A stretch of 64,000 nucleotides of DNA. Source: Holacanthus passer. Its lineage: Eukaryota > Chordata > Actinopteri > Pomacanthidae. Location: positions 1,736,001-1,800,000 of the forward strand of contig JAFREQ010000043.1 of assembly GCA_025331565.1 (NCBI GenBank), written 5' to 3'. Below are positions 35,717 through 47,900 of the stretch, one piece after another. Position 1 is the stretch's first letter. Every line of letters begins with the position of its first letter. The notes under the pieces were generated by a model. The model was not told the DNA's origin. It ran no database searches and saw only the letters and a list, made by a program, of their open reading frames with translations. The translations under genes and the position numbers were made by a program.

Positions 35717-37502
35717 TTATTCTCTCTCCTCGTATCTTCCATTTATCTTGTAGTGTTGTGGGAAGGTTATAGACGCTATGGATTCTGGCTGATCCACGGA
35801 TGATTTTGTAACAACACTGACTGATGTGTTGATACCTTGCGTGTGTGTTTGTACTGGTCTGTGGTCGCGGCAGCCTGGAGGTGGAAGTGAATCTTTTTGG
35901 AGATGAATCTTGACAAAGTGTTTAAAGTCTGAGAGGAAATGGATACTGCAGACAGGTGGATATGCACAGTTGTTTTCAGGAGTACAACGCTGCAAAGCTG
36001 CACATAAAGATGTATTAACTTCACCTTCCTCACAAAAGAGTGTCAGCTCGAGGAAGGGGAGCTGATGATTCATACCCAGCCAGACAGACACAGTGACGCG
36101 GGTCAAACCCACGTCAACGGGCTGTCTGAATGGGTCAATGGGCGACAGCCAGCTCTCCTTAATGACCCTCCTCGTGACAGGGATTGAATATGGATCTGAT
36201 GCTACCTGACTTTGGTGAACTACTGTTTCCATCAGGGATAGAAATTGATTTAATAATATGAGCAACTCTGCTATGAAAAGAGTATTCTGCCATGCCTGGT
36301 GCAACCCCCAACCATATCTACTACTATATTCGACTAAAAAGACCCAACATGCTAAACATGGTAACCTTTTGTACATGTCTGGATAATTGTGCAAGAGAAG
36401 ACGTACATTTTGTGGGAATAGTGCCAAAAGGTTACAAGACAACAGGAGACTAAGCCATCAGTCCGGTGCTTTGCAAAACAGGGGACAGGGAAGTTCTTCT
36501 CCAACATGAAAGCGGTACTGCAGTTATTTAGTGTTTCCTCTGCATAAAGCTGGGGGGACTTCGAGAAAGGTTTAAAAACTAAAAAGAAATTGGTCAAGAT
36601 CAAGGCAGCAAAGACCAAGATGTCCAGACTTGTAGTTCCTTATAGGAGTCAAGTTATAACAGGGCCTGACTGATACTAGGTTTTTGATGCCAGTATCAAT
36701 GTGGACATTTGAAAATGTAAAAAATCTGATACAATATATTACATGATATTTTCTTCAATGCATAAATCCCTTAGATTTTTTTTTTGAAATAATTGTACTC
36801 AAGACACAGACTGAGTGGCGCATTTTACAGTTAACAAATCAACTTGTCAGTGCTCTCTGCTGGACATACTATGCTATAGAGACACTGTTTCGAAATGACC
36901 TCAACCTAATTTGGCATTTAAGCATTGCAGTTTCTCATCTGTGTCTGTTTAATGCCCTTATCTTTCAAAATGCACGCTCCCAATTCTTTCCTTCCCAGGT
37001 TTTTCAGAAAAGCTCCCTCCAGTGAATAAAACTCTCCAGGACTAGTAAACTCATCTTTATGTGCAAATAGTTTAGTGTATTTTAAGGTTTTGGAAGTGGG
37101 CTGAGGAAAGTCAGACTGCCATATTGGTGTCCTTAAGGAAAGACCTGGCAGTTCCAGAGACCCTCTTAAAACTGGCAGACCTGGACGCAAACTGCCACGT
37201 CAGCCAATCATCATCTCCATTGAGCGTCCCTGAACGGTGAAAAGCATCTTCCACTGGCTCCAAGGTTTTTTACTCTCAAAAGGGAATTTCCCTTTGGGGA
37301 TTAATATCACAGTGTTATATCCGCACTGCTCAGTGTAGGCGCTAAAGAACCCAGCCGTGGAAATGAAAGGCGCGTTATGCTCCCTTACAGAACAGAGGCA
37401 CTTGCTGAAATTAAAATATTCCACAATTGAGGGAGGCTGAGGCAGGGAGGCAGTCGTATCCAAGTTAGTTAGAGAATAATTTAAAGGGGATTGAATTGGC
37501 AA
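35717..37502 (-). other. Unidentified coding-like block, minus strand
   Basis: Four minus-strand open frames lie in a row: 37502-37200 (100 aa), 37190-36918 (90 aa), 36618-36352 (88 aa) and 36442-35717 (241 aa, the longest frame in the window). They are not low-complexity and do not come from microsatellites. The composition is protein-like, with many Cys, Pro and aromatic residues, for example GYNTVILIPKGKFPF in the first. I recognise no family. It may be a broken transposon or retrogene, or chance. There is no clear splice structure. Confidence 0.25.
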
Positions 37503-38371
37503 ACCTGCACAGTTTTTTTTTGGAAATCATACAAATGCACATCTTGTTGGCTGTTTTTAAATGAATACAACATAAAGTGGCAGGGAACGCGGCCAAATCT
37601 ATTTCTTCTCATGCCGCTTCCATGCAGCGACCGAGGGTGTATTTAGATATTTCAAAGCTTGGACGCAGAATTCTTGAATCACCTTGTTATATTTGAGGTG
37701 TCGTCCCAGAGCAGAGGAACTTTTCATTAATCCCCTGGTTTTAACATTACACGTAGATGCATGCAAATCCTCTGAGAAGATGCAAATGAAGGTACCGGGA
37801 AGGGTTTTCATTTTAGAAAAATTCGAGCACAGATGAGGACGGGGGTAAAGAGAGGTAAAGTCTGAAAATGATTCAACCTTATCCAGTTGGACATGCAGGC
37901 TTAAACGCGTAGGACATATGGCTCGGCAGCCTGCGGTTTGGCAGATGTCAACGTTGCATTACATTATGTCTGTTTTCTTCACAGCACTGTAGCGGGGATA
38001 ATACTGCAGTGGCTGCTGATGTAGACCACTATGAAGCAGATACTCCCATGGTCACCACGTGTGCTTTGTCCTGCTCGTGTCCCGATCACATTTCTGATTT
38101 CCAGTTGACAGTATTAGACGTGTTATTGTTTAACATCAGCGAGGACTGTTTGCACCAAGATAGCATTGCTAATGACTGAGGCGCACACTGTCACATGCCT
38201 GATGTTCCATTATCACTCCTTGTTTAAGACTGGGACCAGGTTATGTCACAAGAGCTGATCCCTCTGAACGGCTCTCTGTGCTTTATTCCTCGGTGTGTGG
38301 GCGTGCGTGCAGGAGCCACAATGTAAGCATTTCAGAGTTGGTGGTCCACAGTGGGCTATGTAAATATTATT

Positions 38372-38520
38372 CAGTGTTTCCCACAGGTTGAGAATGTACT
38401 TTTGGTGGTGGGTGGCGCGGCATGTGACGGCGTGTGACAGCGTGGCGCGTGACGGGCGGGTTGGGTAACAAACCTGTGACACACGTGCACGCACACACGC
38501 GCTTAAGTTGTGTTTTGTTA
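38372..38520 (+). mobile_element. hAT-like non-autonomous element, one end only
   Basis: CAGTGTTTCCCACAGGTTGA is the usual terminal motif of non-autonomous hAT elements in fish. A GC-rich, CpG-bearing body follows. No matching GGGAAACACTG end was found downstream. Confidence 0.35.
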
Positions 38521-38534
38521 TGTAAGCTCTTGCT

Positions 38535-38562
38535 CTACAGTGGAAAGTTTACATACATTAGT
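38535..38562 (+). mobile_element. Tc1-like terminal-repeat fragment
   Basis: TACAGTGGAAAGTTTACATA, then CATTAG resembles the outer terminal repeat of fish Tc1-type transposons (TACAGT plus AAGTTTACATACA) with a short deletion. There is no transposase nearby. Confidence 0.3.
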
Positions 38563-38720
38563 CTATTATGGCTGAAGACAGTTAGAGTGTAACTACATCA
38601 AATGTTAGACTGACTTTATGAATAGTTTCATCATGTTGAGAATATTATGTGGCAGTCAGCCAAACATCTAACTTAGCTCAGTAGCATTATGCCATGGATG
38701 TAGTAGGTTGTAATTAGTCT

Positions 38721-38776
38721 GGCATCATAAGATAATTCTTTATTGATCCCCCAGAGGGGAAATTCGGGATCATAGG
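38721..38776 (-). mobile_element. LINE-like 3' tail fragment
   Basis: CATAAGATAATTCTTTATTG, then ATCCCCCAGAGGGGAAATTC: the reverse of the AATTTCCCCTCTGGGGGATC ending plus AATAAAG seen at L2-type fish LINE ends. Only about 55 bases are recognisable. Confidence 0.5.
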
Positions 38777-40197
38777 TGAACGAACACAAGTCGTTTGTGT
38801 TTCAATTGAATTTACTTACTTGTGTCGAGCGAATGAAACCGTGTTCGAAACAAGTCGCAGTGCAGAGGGCAGAGGTCATCTAATAAAGTCTTCATTTCCT
38901 GCAGGTGTTGTGGATGCAGCACAAGCTGGACAAGTTTAAGAGGATGCTTTTATAATGTTTCACATCTCATAAAAAAAAAAAAAAGAAACTGCCAGAAGAG
39001 TGGATGATGAATGAAAGGACGTTTTGGTGCCTTTTCATCTTTATTAGTTAACAAGGTATAGACAGGAAGAAAAAAGAAATTCACGGTGCCGATCAAAGGC
39101 TACCGGCAACTTTTAAGGTGGAATGTTTTATTGCATGTTGCTCAATTCATGAGATGACGTTGTGAATCTATTAACACGCCTTTAATGTGAATATGACTAC
39201 TTTGACTGCTCCATTTGTTTTTACTGGCTGTCTTGCATGATGTACGCTTCAGTGATCCAAGAGCTTATAAAATGCATATGAATTTTTAACCACATTATGC
39301 AAATTGTGAATGTTCTATTTCATTACTTCATAAAACCAGCTATTACGTGGCCTGACTAGCTACCAACATTTGACGTATCACATGAATTGTTGTGTCACAT
39401 GCATCTTGCCCAAGATAAAGCTTGGGCAAAGTGTGGGTCTGGAGAGGCAATACAAAGAGATAAACAAAGTTAAATGGCTGCCTGCCTTTTTTTTCATTTC
39501 ATGAAATCTTTCTTGCAGGCAAACTGATTCTCAGCTTACTTGCAGGTGATTGGACAAACCAGTGGTGAATGATGTTGCATAAAATCCATATTCCTCACAG
39601 TCATAGTTCCACATGCTGCAAAAAAATCTCATCTGTATCTGGCAAGCTATTCAATCACACGTGACAATAAAATCAGCATTTCTCATCCGTCATGTTTATG
39701 ATGCTCATCATCATTCATCAACTGACCTGCTCTCTTGTCTGAACATTAACGTCTTAGGATGGGCAGAAAAATGTCTTTGCTCGAGCTGCAGCTGTGAGCT
39801 ATTGAAGTTATTTATTTTATTTACTGCTCTTGACTCGTCCACCATACAGTTCGATGAATAGATGAAACTGGCATGGATTTTTTTTTAATTGCTCTTTGTG
39901 TTTATGGGTCCATGTTGAGATGCTTTGCTGTTAATGCGCAGTAGTCTGAGATTGTCAGCTGCTGAACAACAACTTTTTTTTTTCAGCGCTGGAGACGTCT
40001 CTGCTCCTTGTTTGTCTCGTACATCATAGCTCATAAGTGCCTTTTTTTTTTTTCTTTTTGCGTTTGGCTGTAAACAAACCACAAACGATGGAGAACAAGT
40101 GTGAGAAACATAACACAGACAAAGAAAAATAGAGCCGACTTGTTTACTGTGAGGGATCTCGAGCAAGTTATTCGCCTTGCTGAAATGGTTGGTTGAT

Positions 40198-40445
40198 AAT
40201 TTGAGTAGTTTACTCACAGAAAATTCATCAGCAATGTTTTTTTTTATAGTCGATTAATTGTGTAATTTATGTTCTCAAGCAAAAATGCTAAAATTGCAGG
40301 TTCCAGTCCCTAAAATGTGAAGATTTGGAGCTTTAGTTTGTCAGATATGATACAACATTCTCTTTGACTTTTGAGCTGTTGCTTGGACAGAAGCAATTTA
40401 AAGACATTATTTTACTTCTGTAGTCTCTTGAAATGAATAGAAAAC
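40198..40445 (+). mobile_element. Dispersed ~240-bp repeat, copy 1
   Basis: It carries TAGTCGATTAATTG, CAAGCAAAAATGC, GGTTCCAG, ATGTGAAGATTTG and GAGCTGTTGCTTGGACAGAA in the order of a very common teleost interspersed repeat. It aligns with the reverse complement of 53749-53990. It is non-coding. Confidence 0.65.
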
Positions 40446-41463
40446 CACTGTCTGCTTGTTTGTTCGTAATATAAAGCTGTTGGACGTCCACAGGTTAAAA
40501 AATGCAAAGCCAGCCGTGTGTGGTCCTGAAAGAAAATCCAAAGACTCTATCTAGTAGAGAACTCTGTGCACTCCATTACATCTGAATCGACTTTTTCAGT
40601 CCTAATACCGGCTGCGACGCCGTCACAAGAATGAATGCTCAGGAGTCGCTGGTTAGATGGTGCAATCGAATAACAAGCTGATTAGATCAAATTCGGGGAC
40701 CAGACGCGGTTAATCCATTACAGATGAGTGGATTCATCATGCTATCTGTCTCCATTAGTCATCCTATACTCTAAACATGTTGTGAGGGCCTCTTGTACTT
40801 CCTTCTTAAATGAATACAGATGAGGCTGCGTGAAGACACACACACACACAGAACAGGAGTCGATGTTGGATTATTTGAAGGATCAGAAGCATTTGCTGAT
40901 TTTCGTTTAACCCTTATTCGGTCTCCAGTCATTTGAGGTTTTGGTGGGTTGGACTGATGAAATTGGAGACAGATTAAAGCTGTCTGATACAAGGGACAAC
41001 CGATCCAAGTTCACATCTCCAGCATGAAGAATCTCATTAAAATGTAGCCTGGGATAAGTGCTGACTTCAGGATGATAAGAGGCCTCACTGTTTGCTGACA
41101 GCATCTTTAACAACCTCCAGTACAGCAGTGATAAAATGACCCATAATAATCTCCGTCCTCAGGGCAAGAAGTTGAAATCGTCCACTTCCTCTGACTCCCA
41201 CAGTGATGCCATTTCAAAGGTCTTCTTTCTCTTAGCGTGTGTTTATGTCTTGAAATGACTTCATCACTGCAGTGTGCAGGATAAAGAGAGTTGGCCTTGG
41301 TGTCAGCAGGTTGTCCTTCTCCTGCTGCCACTCAGACAGGCATCCTGAGGTATGTGTGTGTGTGTGTGTGTATGTGTATAAACACACAGACAGGCTTCTG
41401 TGCATCTCTCCCTCTCTGCTGGTCTCAGTGCTTGTCTTGCTGTGTTTATATTGAGCAGTGCGT

Positions 41464-41468
<5 letters not shown>

Positions 41469-41503
<35 letters not shown>
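41469..41503 (+). repeat. (GT)17 microsatellite
   Basis: A pure run; a shorter GT run lies at 41352-41370. Confidence 0.95.
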
Positions 41504-41507
<4 letters not shown>

Positions 41508-42275
41508 GTGACTCATTGCATTTGGCCTGTGCTCATGATAACAGCAGATTTGGGGTCATGAGGTGTGTATCTCTGCAGAGACAGAGGGATCCTGACTCTC
41601 TGACGTATGAAGTGCTGGCACACCCTGCACATGCCTCACAGTGTGTGTGGCTGTGTGTGTCTTCGTGCATGCATGTGTGCAGTATACGTGTCTAACTCTG
41701 TGTCGTGTTCTCTAATGGACGACCAGATTTCCAGGGACATCATTTTAGCACTTGATTGCATCAGACATGGCACACTAATATTATTTCTGTAAAATATTAT
41801 AACAAAAAAAACAGGCATGCATAAACCCACATACCTGCAGTTGTAGAGAAACAAAGCATTCACATCATCGCGACTTTAAATTCTCAAAGATTGCAGAAGG
41901 GCAACACACATCCTATAGTTCAGTTCATAAAATAAATCAAGTGGGTAATGCACTTTCCATTTGTAGAAAAGAATACAAATTTTACATTACAATGTAAAAC
42001 AGAAGTATGTGCTGAATCCACATTTTATAGTAACTTATAAAACCTGTTCATAATTTTGTGGACAGATTCAGAATCTCACTTTTATTTACTTTATTTCTTT
42101 GATCAACTACATTTTTCCCAATTATTTTGCCAATTTTGGATCTTCATGTTAGAAAAATCTTGTAAAGTTGTTAAATGACACAGAGGGATGTAGAAAGCAT
42201 GTTTGCAATATGATTTTGCTTGTGGTAAGTGATGAAAGAAGCATTGCTTTCGCACAAAAACTCGGTTATCGTAAT

Positions 42276-42330
42276 AAGATAAGATGTTCCTTTATTCGTC
42301 CCACAGTGGGGAAAGTCACAGTGGCACTAT
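42276..42330 (-). mobile_element. Retroposon 3' tail, copy 3 (short)
   Basis: AATAAGATAAGATG, then CTTTATTCGTCCCACAGTGG: the same 50-base terminal module as the copies at 2.6 and 27.8 kb. The sequence beyond GGGGAAAG differs, so it is either a severely truncated copy or a different family sharing the tail. Confidence 0.6.
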
Positions 42331-42471
42331 TACAGGAACATTTTAAATGATATCCAGCCCTACGTGCATCATTAGTGTTGTTCATAAACGCATTATGGAA
42401 ATAAACAAATATGCATTTCAGTGTCATACTGTTTGTTGGCCCTCCAGGTGTCTTTAATTTTTTAATGTCTA

Positions 42472-42495
42472 TGTGTGTGTGTGTGTGTGTGTGTG
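42472..42495 (+). repeat. (GT)12 microsatellite
   Basis: A pure run. Confidence 0.9.
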
Positions 42496-43337
42496 CAAGT
42501 GAGTTTGTGCGTTTCTTTCTGTCAGTTTGTGCGTGTGTATGTTTGTCCACAGGGTGTTAAGTTGTGTGTGTCGTGGGATTACTTCCAGTACAGTAGGATC
42601 TTTGTTTATCCCCGGGCTCACTGTTTACAGGCTGCTTCGCAAAATGATCTGGAACTAATAGCGCTGACTTTCGTGCGTGTAAACGTCGAGTGTGTGCGTG
42701 TACATGCCGGAGCGCGTGTGTGTATACTTAAAGGTATGTGTGTGTTTGTGTGCGCTCACACACACCATGTATTTAGACGGTGACCCTCTCCTGCCTCGGG
42801 CTCTGAGCATCTGACTGACTCCACAAAGCACTTCAGAGTGTGTGTATATGTGCATATGTGTGTGTGTCTCATTTTGGTGTGTTTGTGCTGCTGGCAAGAT
42901 GATAGCTGCTCTCTGTGAAATGATGGATGCCACCAGGGTTACGGGCAGAAACACTGTGATTGGCCCGCCATGCTTGGGTTTGGGAATTACTCTGCTTTCT
43001 TGTGGAGAATTTGATGAGCATATTGACACCACTCTCATGTTTGTACAGTAAATAAGTTACAGTGCAAGGAAATGTATGTATTTCCCTAAATTTAATACCC
43101 AAATGTACTATGTGACTAACAAAGTACTGATGAGGGACATCCTTTCAAAGGTCTCACTATTATTTCCCCAAATGTCAGACTAATCCTTTCAGGTTAAAAT
43201 TATGGAAGGGGACAAAGACTATGTCCATAATTACAACGGGATGCATAAAAAGACATCGTGTCAAAATCAATGTGTTTCATAGATTTTCCTGCCAGCCAAG
43301 CAGGTTGTGTTTCATCAGCAGCATATTGATGTGTCAA

Positions 43338-43350
43338 AGGTCAAAGGTCA
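43338..43350 (+). promoter_or_regulatory. Perfect DR1 nuclear-receptor site
   Basis: AGGTCAAAGGTCA, two AGGTCA half sites spaced by one base, is the DR1 element bound by PPAR-RXR, HNF4 and COUP-TF dimers. It lies in the presumed Cav3 intron. Function is not shown by sequence alone. Confidence 0.35.
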
Positions 43351-43881
43351 ATCTGAGTGAAGCTGGTGGCCGCTGGTGTGCACGGTCACAGGGTTAATCT
43401 GCTAAGCAGTAGACTATTGAGTTCTTGAACATCCCTCTGCTGTGTAAACACAATAAAACAGGTCATTTCTGTCCTGGGCTTTTATTCAAAATGTGTTAAA
43501 TGTCTTCTGTCCATCTTGAGTGTCCACGTCCCTCTGTGCCGCAGTCCTTGTCGCTGCTAACTGCACAGTTGGCCCGGGGAGAGCTGCAGACAGACATGTG
43601 TCACCTCTGTGACACGCTGCGCTGCCAGACGCTTCTTTCCACCTGCCAGTGATGAGCTTCAACAGGAGGACAAGTGTCCTGATAGCATCAGACATTTACT
43701 GGTTAGCCATTTCAGGTGCATCACTGCTTTGTCCAGCATTTATGTCATTTGTGTGTGATATTATAAGAATGGCAGTAACAACCAGTGTAGGTAGACAGGA
43801 GCTGGCTGGAAGAAAGTGAATGAGTTTTATATTCTGTAAATAGAAATCTCAGTTTGCCCAGTATGTCTTTTCCCTCAGAGA

Positions 43882-43911
43882 GCTGCCAGTCAAGTTCCCT
43901 GTACTGGCAGC
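43882..43911 (+). other. GC-rich perfect hairpin, 9-bp stem and 12-nt loop
   Basis: GCTGCCAGT and ACTGGCAGC are exact reverse complements around the loop CAAGTTCCCTGT. Too short for a pre-miRNA by itself. Confidence 0.6.
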
Positions 43912-43920
43912 GCCACACTG

Positions 43921-43973
43921 ATTGGCCCTCTTCTACCGTGGGCGGGCTTTTCGGCAGCTGTTGCCAAGGCTAC
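43921..43973 (+). promoter_or_regulatory. CCAAT / GC-box / X-box-like motif cluster
   Basis: ATTGG (43921), GGGCGGGC (43940-43947) and GTTGCCAAGGCTAC (43960-43973, similar to an RFX X-box) occur within 53 bases, next to the hairpin at 43882. The arrangement resembles a small promoter or enhancer core. Confidence 0.3.
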
Positions 43974-44116
43974 GCATCATGTTGACGATGGTCTAGAAGT
44001 GTTTCCACAGATCAACCCACCACCCGAAAAGCCTGCTCTGCCACTCTCATCGTGGAAATCCACACAGAAAATGTGAAACAGTTTCTCTCACCAAACTCAC
44101 GTTAGACTAAATGATG

Positions 44117-44119
<3 letters not shown>

Positions 44120-44152
<33 letters not shown>
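44120..44152 (+). repeat. (GT)16 microsatellite
   Basis: A pure run directly before a purine-rich tract. Confidence 0.95.
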
Positions 44153-44154
<2 letters not shown>

Positions 44155-44184
44155 CGCTGCAGGTGGCAGGTAGGCGTCAGGCAA

Positions 44185-44470
44185 AGCTGACACAAGGGCG
44201 AAAAGGAGGGGACAGATGAGAAAAGTATTTAGGAGAGGAGAAAGAGAGACAAGGATGGATGAAGCTAAAGGAAAACAAAAGTCAAAGAGTGGAGGAAAAG
44301 AGGAAGCAAGTCGTGGATAGAAGACAGACGAGGGAGGTCAGAGAGGGAGGAGGTGGAAGAGCAGGATGTTAGAAAAAGGTGGGAGTTTAAAGCCGAGACA
44401 AGAACAAGGAGAGAAGGGAAAGATGAAAAGAGCAGAATAAGGACGGCAGAGGAGACGACCAGGGACACGG
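44185..44470 (+). repeat. Purine-rich tract
   Basis: About 280 bases dominated by AG, GGA and GAAA words; the frames read in it are compositional. Confidence 0.8.
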
Positions 44471-44868
44471 CGAGAGGCGAACAGGACAGAAATTGGTCAT
44501 TTAAATTCAATCTGTCCCTCGCGCCGTGTGCGCTTCAACACGCCGCTCTTTGTCTGACAATCGGACGCAGCCAATCGCAGGTGCGAGCGACAGGCCTCTC
44601 TCCCCACCTCTGTTGTGCTTCCGCCCCATCTTTATCTGCTAGTTGATGCCTGCTGCAGTGAAGATGCAGTGGCTTCCTCGTCCTCAAGACACAACTGCTC
44701 TCTCAACCGAGCCCTCCTCCCCCACCCTCCCTCGTCCTGCCTCTCTCCAAAAAAAGCTGCAGCTGAATAATGTGTGCTCTTCCTTTGTTTCTCCTTCCTT
44801 CTCCTCACATTCCTTTGTCTCTTCTTGTTTGCTAAAACGTGCTCTGCAAATGCACCAAAAAGCACTTA

Positions 44869-44897
44869 AATATATATATATATGTATATATATATAT
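44869..44897 (+). repeat. (AT)n microsatellite, one G interruption
   Basis: TATATATATATATGTATATA, then TATATAT; palindromic by nature. Confidence 0.9.
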
Positions 44898-44999
44898 TTT
44901 CATGTTGCCTGGATGAGTGTGCTGCAGTATGAAATAAGCATTTGCATGCACGCGCGGTCTCATCCCAGGCAAAGGGATGTTTTCTTGATAATGAGAACA

Positions 45000-47900
45000 C
45001 TTGCTGGAATAAATTGTCAGGGTGTTTCTTTTCGCTCTCGTCATCCCACCCAGTGTCCTCTCATTTGGCACGGACTGACTGACTCCCGGGGTGTATTGAT
45101 TTATAGGCGTGAGTGTGTGTGTGTGCTGATGCGTGATGTCGGCCAAGGGGGGTTGAGCTGGAGGGGAATAGAGTTCAGTAAAAGTGGATTTATCCTGGCT
45201 ATAAAAAAAAGAAAAGGAGGTGGAAAGAGGGAGAATCAGCAGGTATAATTGAAAACTGAGCCGCTGCAGATTGGTCACTGCACCTCGGAATGCATCTCCA
45301 AACACACACTGACACACGCACACACACCCAGTAGGATCTTCAAGACGTGAGAAAAAACTCGAAACGGCGTTAATGTATTTTTTTTTCTGCGGGAGGAGCC
45401 AAGAGGGGGAGGTCAGCACGGGGGCTCCCCAGGGGCCGCGCATCGTGCCGGGTTGGGATCATCAGAGGACCGGCCGGCTTGAGCTCCTTCTCTTCATCCT
45501 GTCTTCAACAGGGTGCTTAGTATTCAGTTATGTTTTTAGGTCATATTGCCTTGTTGCGTTTGCTGTTTAGTAGCTGTACTGCTGTTCCTAATGAGCTTTT
45601 TTGTTGTTGTTTTTGGTGTGTGTGTGTGTGTGTGTTCGCGCTGCATGTGTGTTCCCGCTGTTCCGAGCTTTTTCTCCACAGTCAAGCTCCACATGAATAA
45701 CACAGCAGCCCTCACGCTGCTGCTGATCACATTACTGTCTGAAAGATGGCTTGAATGACAGAAACGCGCGCACACACACACACACAGAAAGAGAGGCTCG
45801 CCGTGTGTTATGGCCTACTTTGCGTGGACAGCTTTTCATTTTCACACAGGAATGTTTCGGAGGCAACGGGGAAAAAATTGCTCGCACCAATCTGCTTAAA
45901 CGCCGACACACATTCGCTCCTGCAGACGGATAGAGATTTCGTCTGCGATACAATACTCTGATCAAACCAGCTTGTAAATGAGGGCGTGTGTGTGTTAGGA
46001 AGCATGGTGGGAGAGCACGCATGGGTGCACACATGTGTGAGGATGCACATCCGTGTGCAGGAGTATGAAAGAGTAATGCGGAGTTGGATGAATAAATAAA
46101 GGATCTGGGAAACCCATCAGCATCCAGCACTAGGTTGTCATGGCAATGCGGACAGCACAGCACTATGTGTGTGTGCGTGTGTGTGTGAGAAAGAAAGATG
46201 GAGATCATATCGCTGCATAATGTTTTAGCATGTATGTAACTTTGTCTCAGCCCAGGCCTCCTTTATTACTAATAAAGAACAGCTATGTTTCTTTTCAGCC
46301 GCAGAGCAAAGAAAGAGAATATCAAATCACAGCTTTGCACTCATGAAGAAAAACAGAGCGGAGTGATTGGTTTTGATGTTGCAGGGGTTGATATTTGAAT
46401 ATTTTAGGCTCTTCTTATGCATGAATTCATTTGGGAAGCAGAAGTGGGAATCTCCAGGAAGCTCACGATTCAATCCAGATGCGATAAAATGACTATCGAT
46501 GCATGAGAATCCTTTACATTGATTATTTTTCCTCACTGTCCTGACGACTCGCCTCTTACTTCTCTGGTTGGCAGCGACTGCAACCGTCTGTTTCTCCTCC
46601 ATCTCCGGGTGCAGAAAATATGGTTTCTCATGTTTGCCGTGTTCCCAAAATATTTTAGTTAAGACACAACTTGCATACAATGTGGCTCTTGTCCGCGTCC
46701 CTTTTCCCATCGACTTCATAGAAGCCAAAATGCTTTTCATACGCTTGCTTTTAAGCCAGGGGGAGGGGGCCGGCCGGATTGTATCCATCTGTGGTTGCTC
46801 ACACTCGTCCAAAACTTAAGAAACGGCCGAGCTTAGAACATAAACATGACGCACATGTTTACGTTTTCATTCAATTGCTTCAACTGTAAGGAACATACAG
46901 CCAGGTCGTCCAGAATTATTACAGGCGATCATAATGTCGAGAGTTTTTATATTTCTGCGTCTTTCACGATGCATCTAAGAATCATGTTTCCCCCCGACTC
47001 TTAACAGGAAGTACTCAATAGTTTATGTCACAGTTTTGCAATAAGAGTAAAAGAGATCTTGTTTGATTTAAGGCTGCTTCTTGTGCCAAATGTGCGACTC
47101 CACGCTTGTTGGATCTTTATTTGTGTGTAAGTGCAAGAGGAGCTCTTACAGCACTAGTGTATAATGGATATAGCCTGATAGTTACCTGCACCTCTGTAGA
47201 GACCTGAAAACTGCAGCCTCTCCTCTCTCCCCGCTCCTCTTCCTCTCTCTCGGCTCTGCAGCACGTGTCTCTGCTTTGTCTACAAAAATGAGCCCGTATG
47301 CACAGGACTACGTTTGTGTGTGTGTGGAAAAAGAGAGTGTGTGTGCACAGTTGTGTAGATAAGTGCAGTGTGAGGAAAAGGAGTCACAGCAACCTAGTTT
47401 TACGGCGGAGTGGTGATTGAAGGTTGATGGCGAAGAAAAGTGCCGGGTGAATTTAAGGTGCACGTGTGAGGTTTTAATGAAAGCGTCTCCAAACGGCACA
47501 AATGCGAGAGAGAGAGGCAGAGAGAGAAGTCTAGGACAGTAGGATCCTCTCAACCAATCAGCTCTTACTAGAAACTCTACCTGGTTTCTAGGCAACAGAA
47601 TAGCACTGCTGCACATTGGAGCATCGGGGGGGGGTCGATCCACAGTGTGTGTGTGTATGTTTGAGTGCTGAGTCAATAACTGTGTTATTTTATAGAAAGA
47701 GTGCATGTAGCACGAGACCAGGTGGGGGGGGGCAAAGGGTAAAAGTCTGTGGGTGTGTTTCAGTGTCTCAGATGTATCAGAGACTCTATGTGTCGGCGTG
47801 TTTCACTCTGGTGTCACACAGCGAAACACTTAAAAGGATATTGGAGAAGCTTTGGCAGTCGCTGAAAAGGCAGCGAGGTATTTGGAGGAGCTGTTGAATG

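Noticed and set aside
36151..36190. U12-like branch CTCCTTAATGACC followed by GTGAC as the acceptor of the AT-AC intron
   Set aside because: The downstream sequence does not encode Trp-Phe-Glu or any S1-like helix.
38694..38720. let-7-like stretch (GTAGTAGGTTGTA)
   Set aside because: Thirteen bases match the miRNA, but the 5' seed start is wrong (GATGTAG) and no complementary arm lies within the next 70 bases, so no hairpin precursor exists.
44643..45443. Overlapping 201-aa (+) and 203-aa (-) frames
   Set aside because: They overlap on opposite strands, cross an AT microsatellite and GT runs, and show no domain.
46327..46812. 161-aa minus-strand frame
   Set aside because: Lys/Arg-rich, no recognised motif, no splice context; length is compatible with chance.
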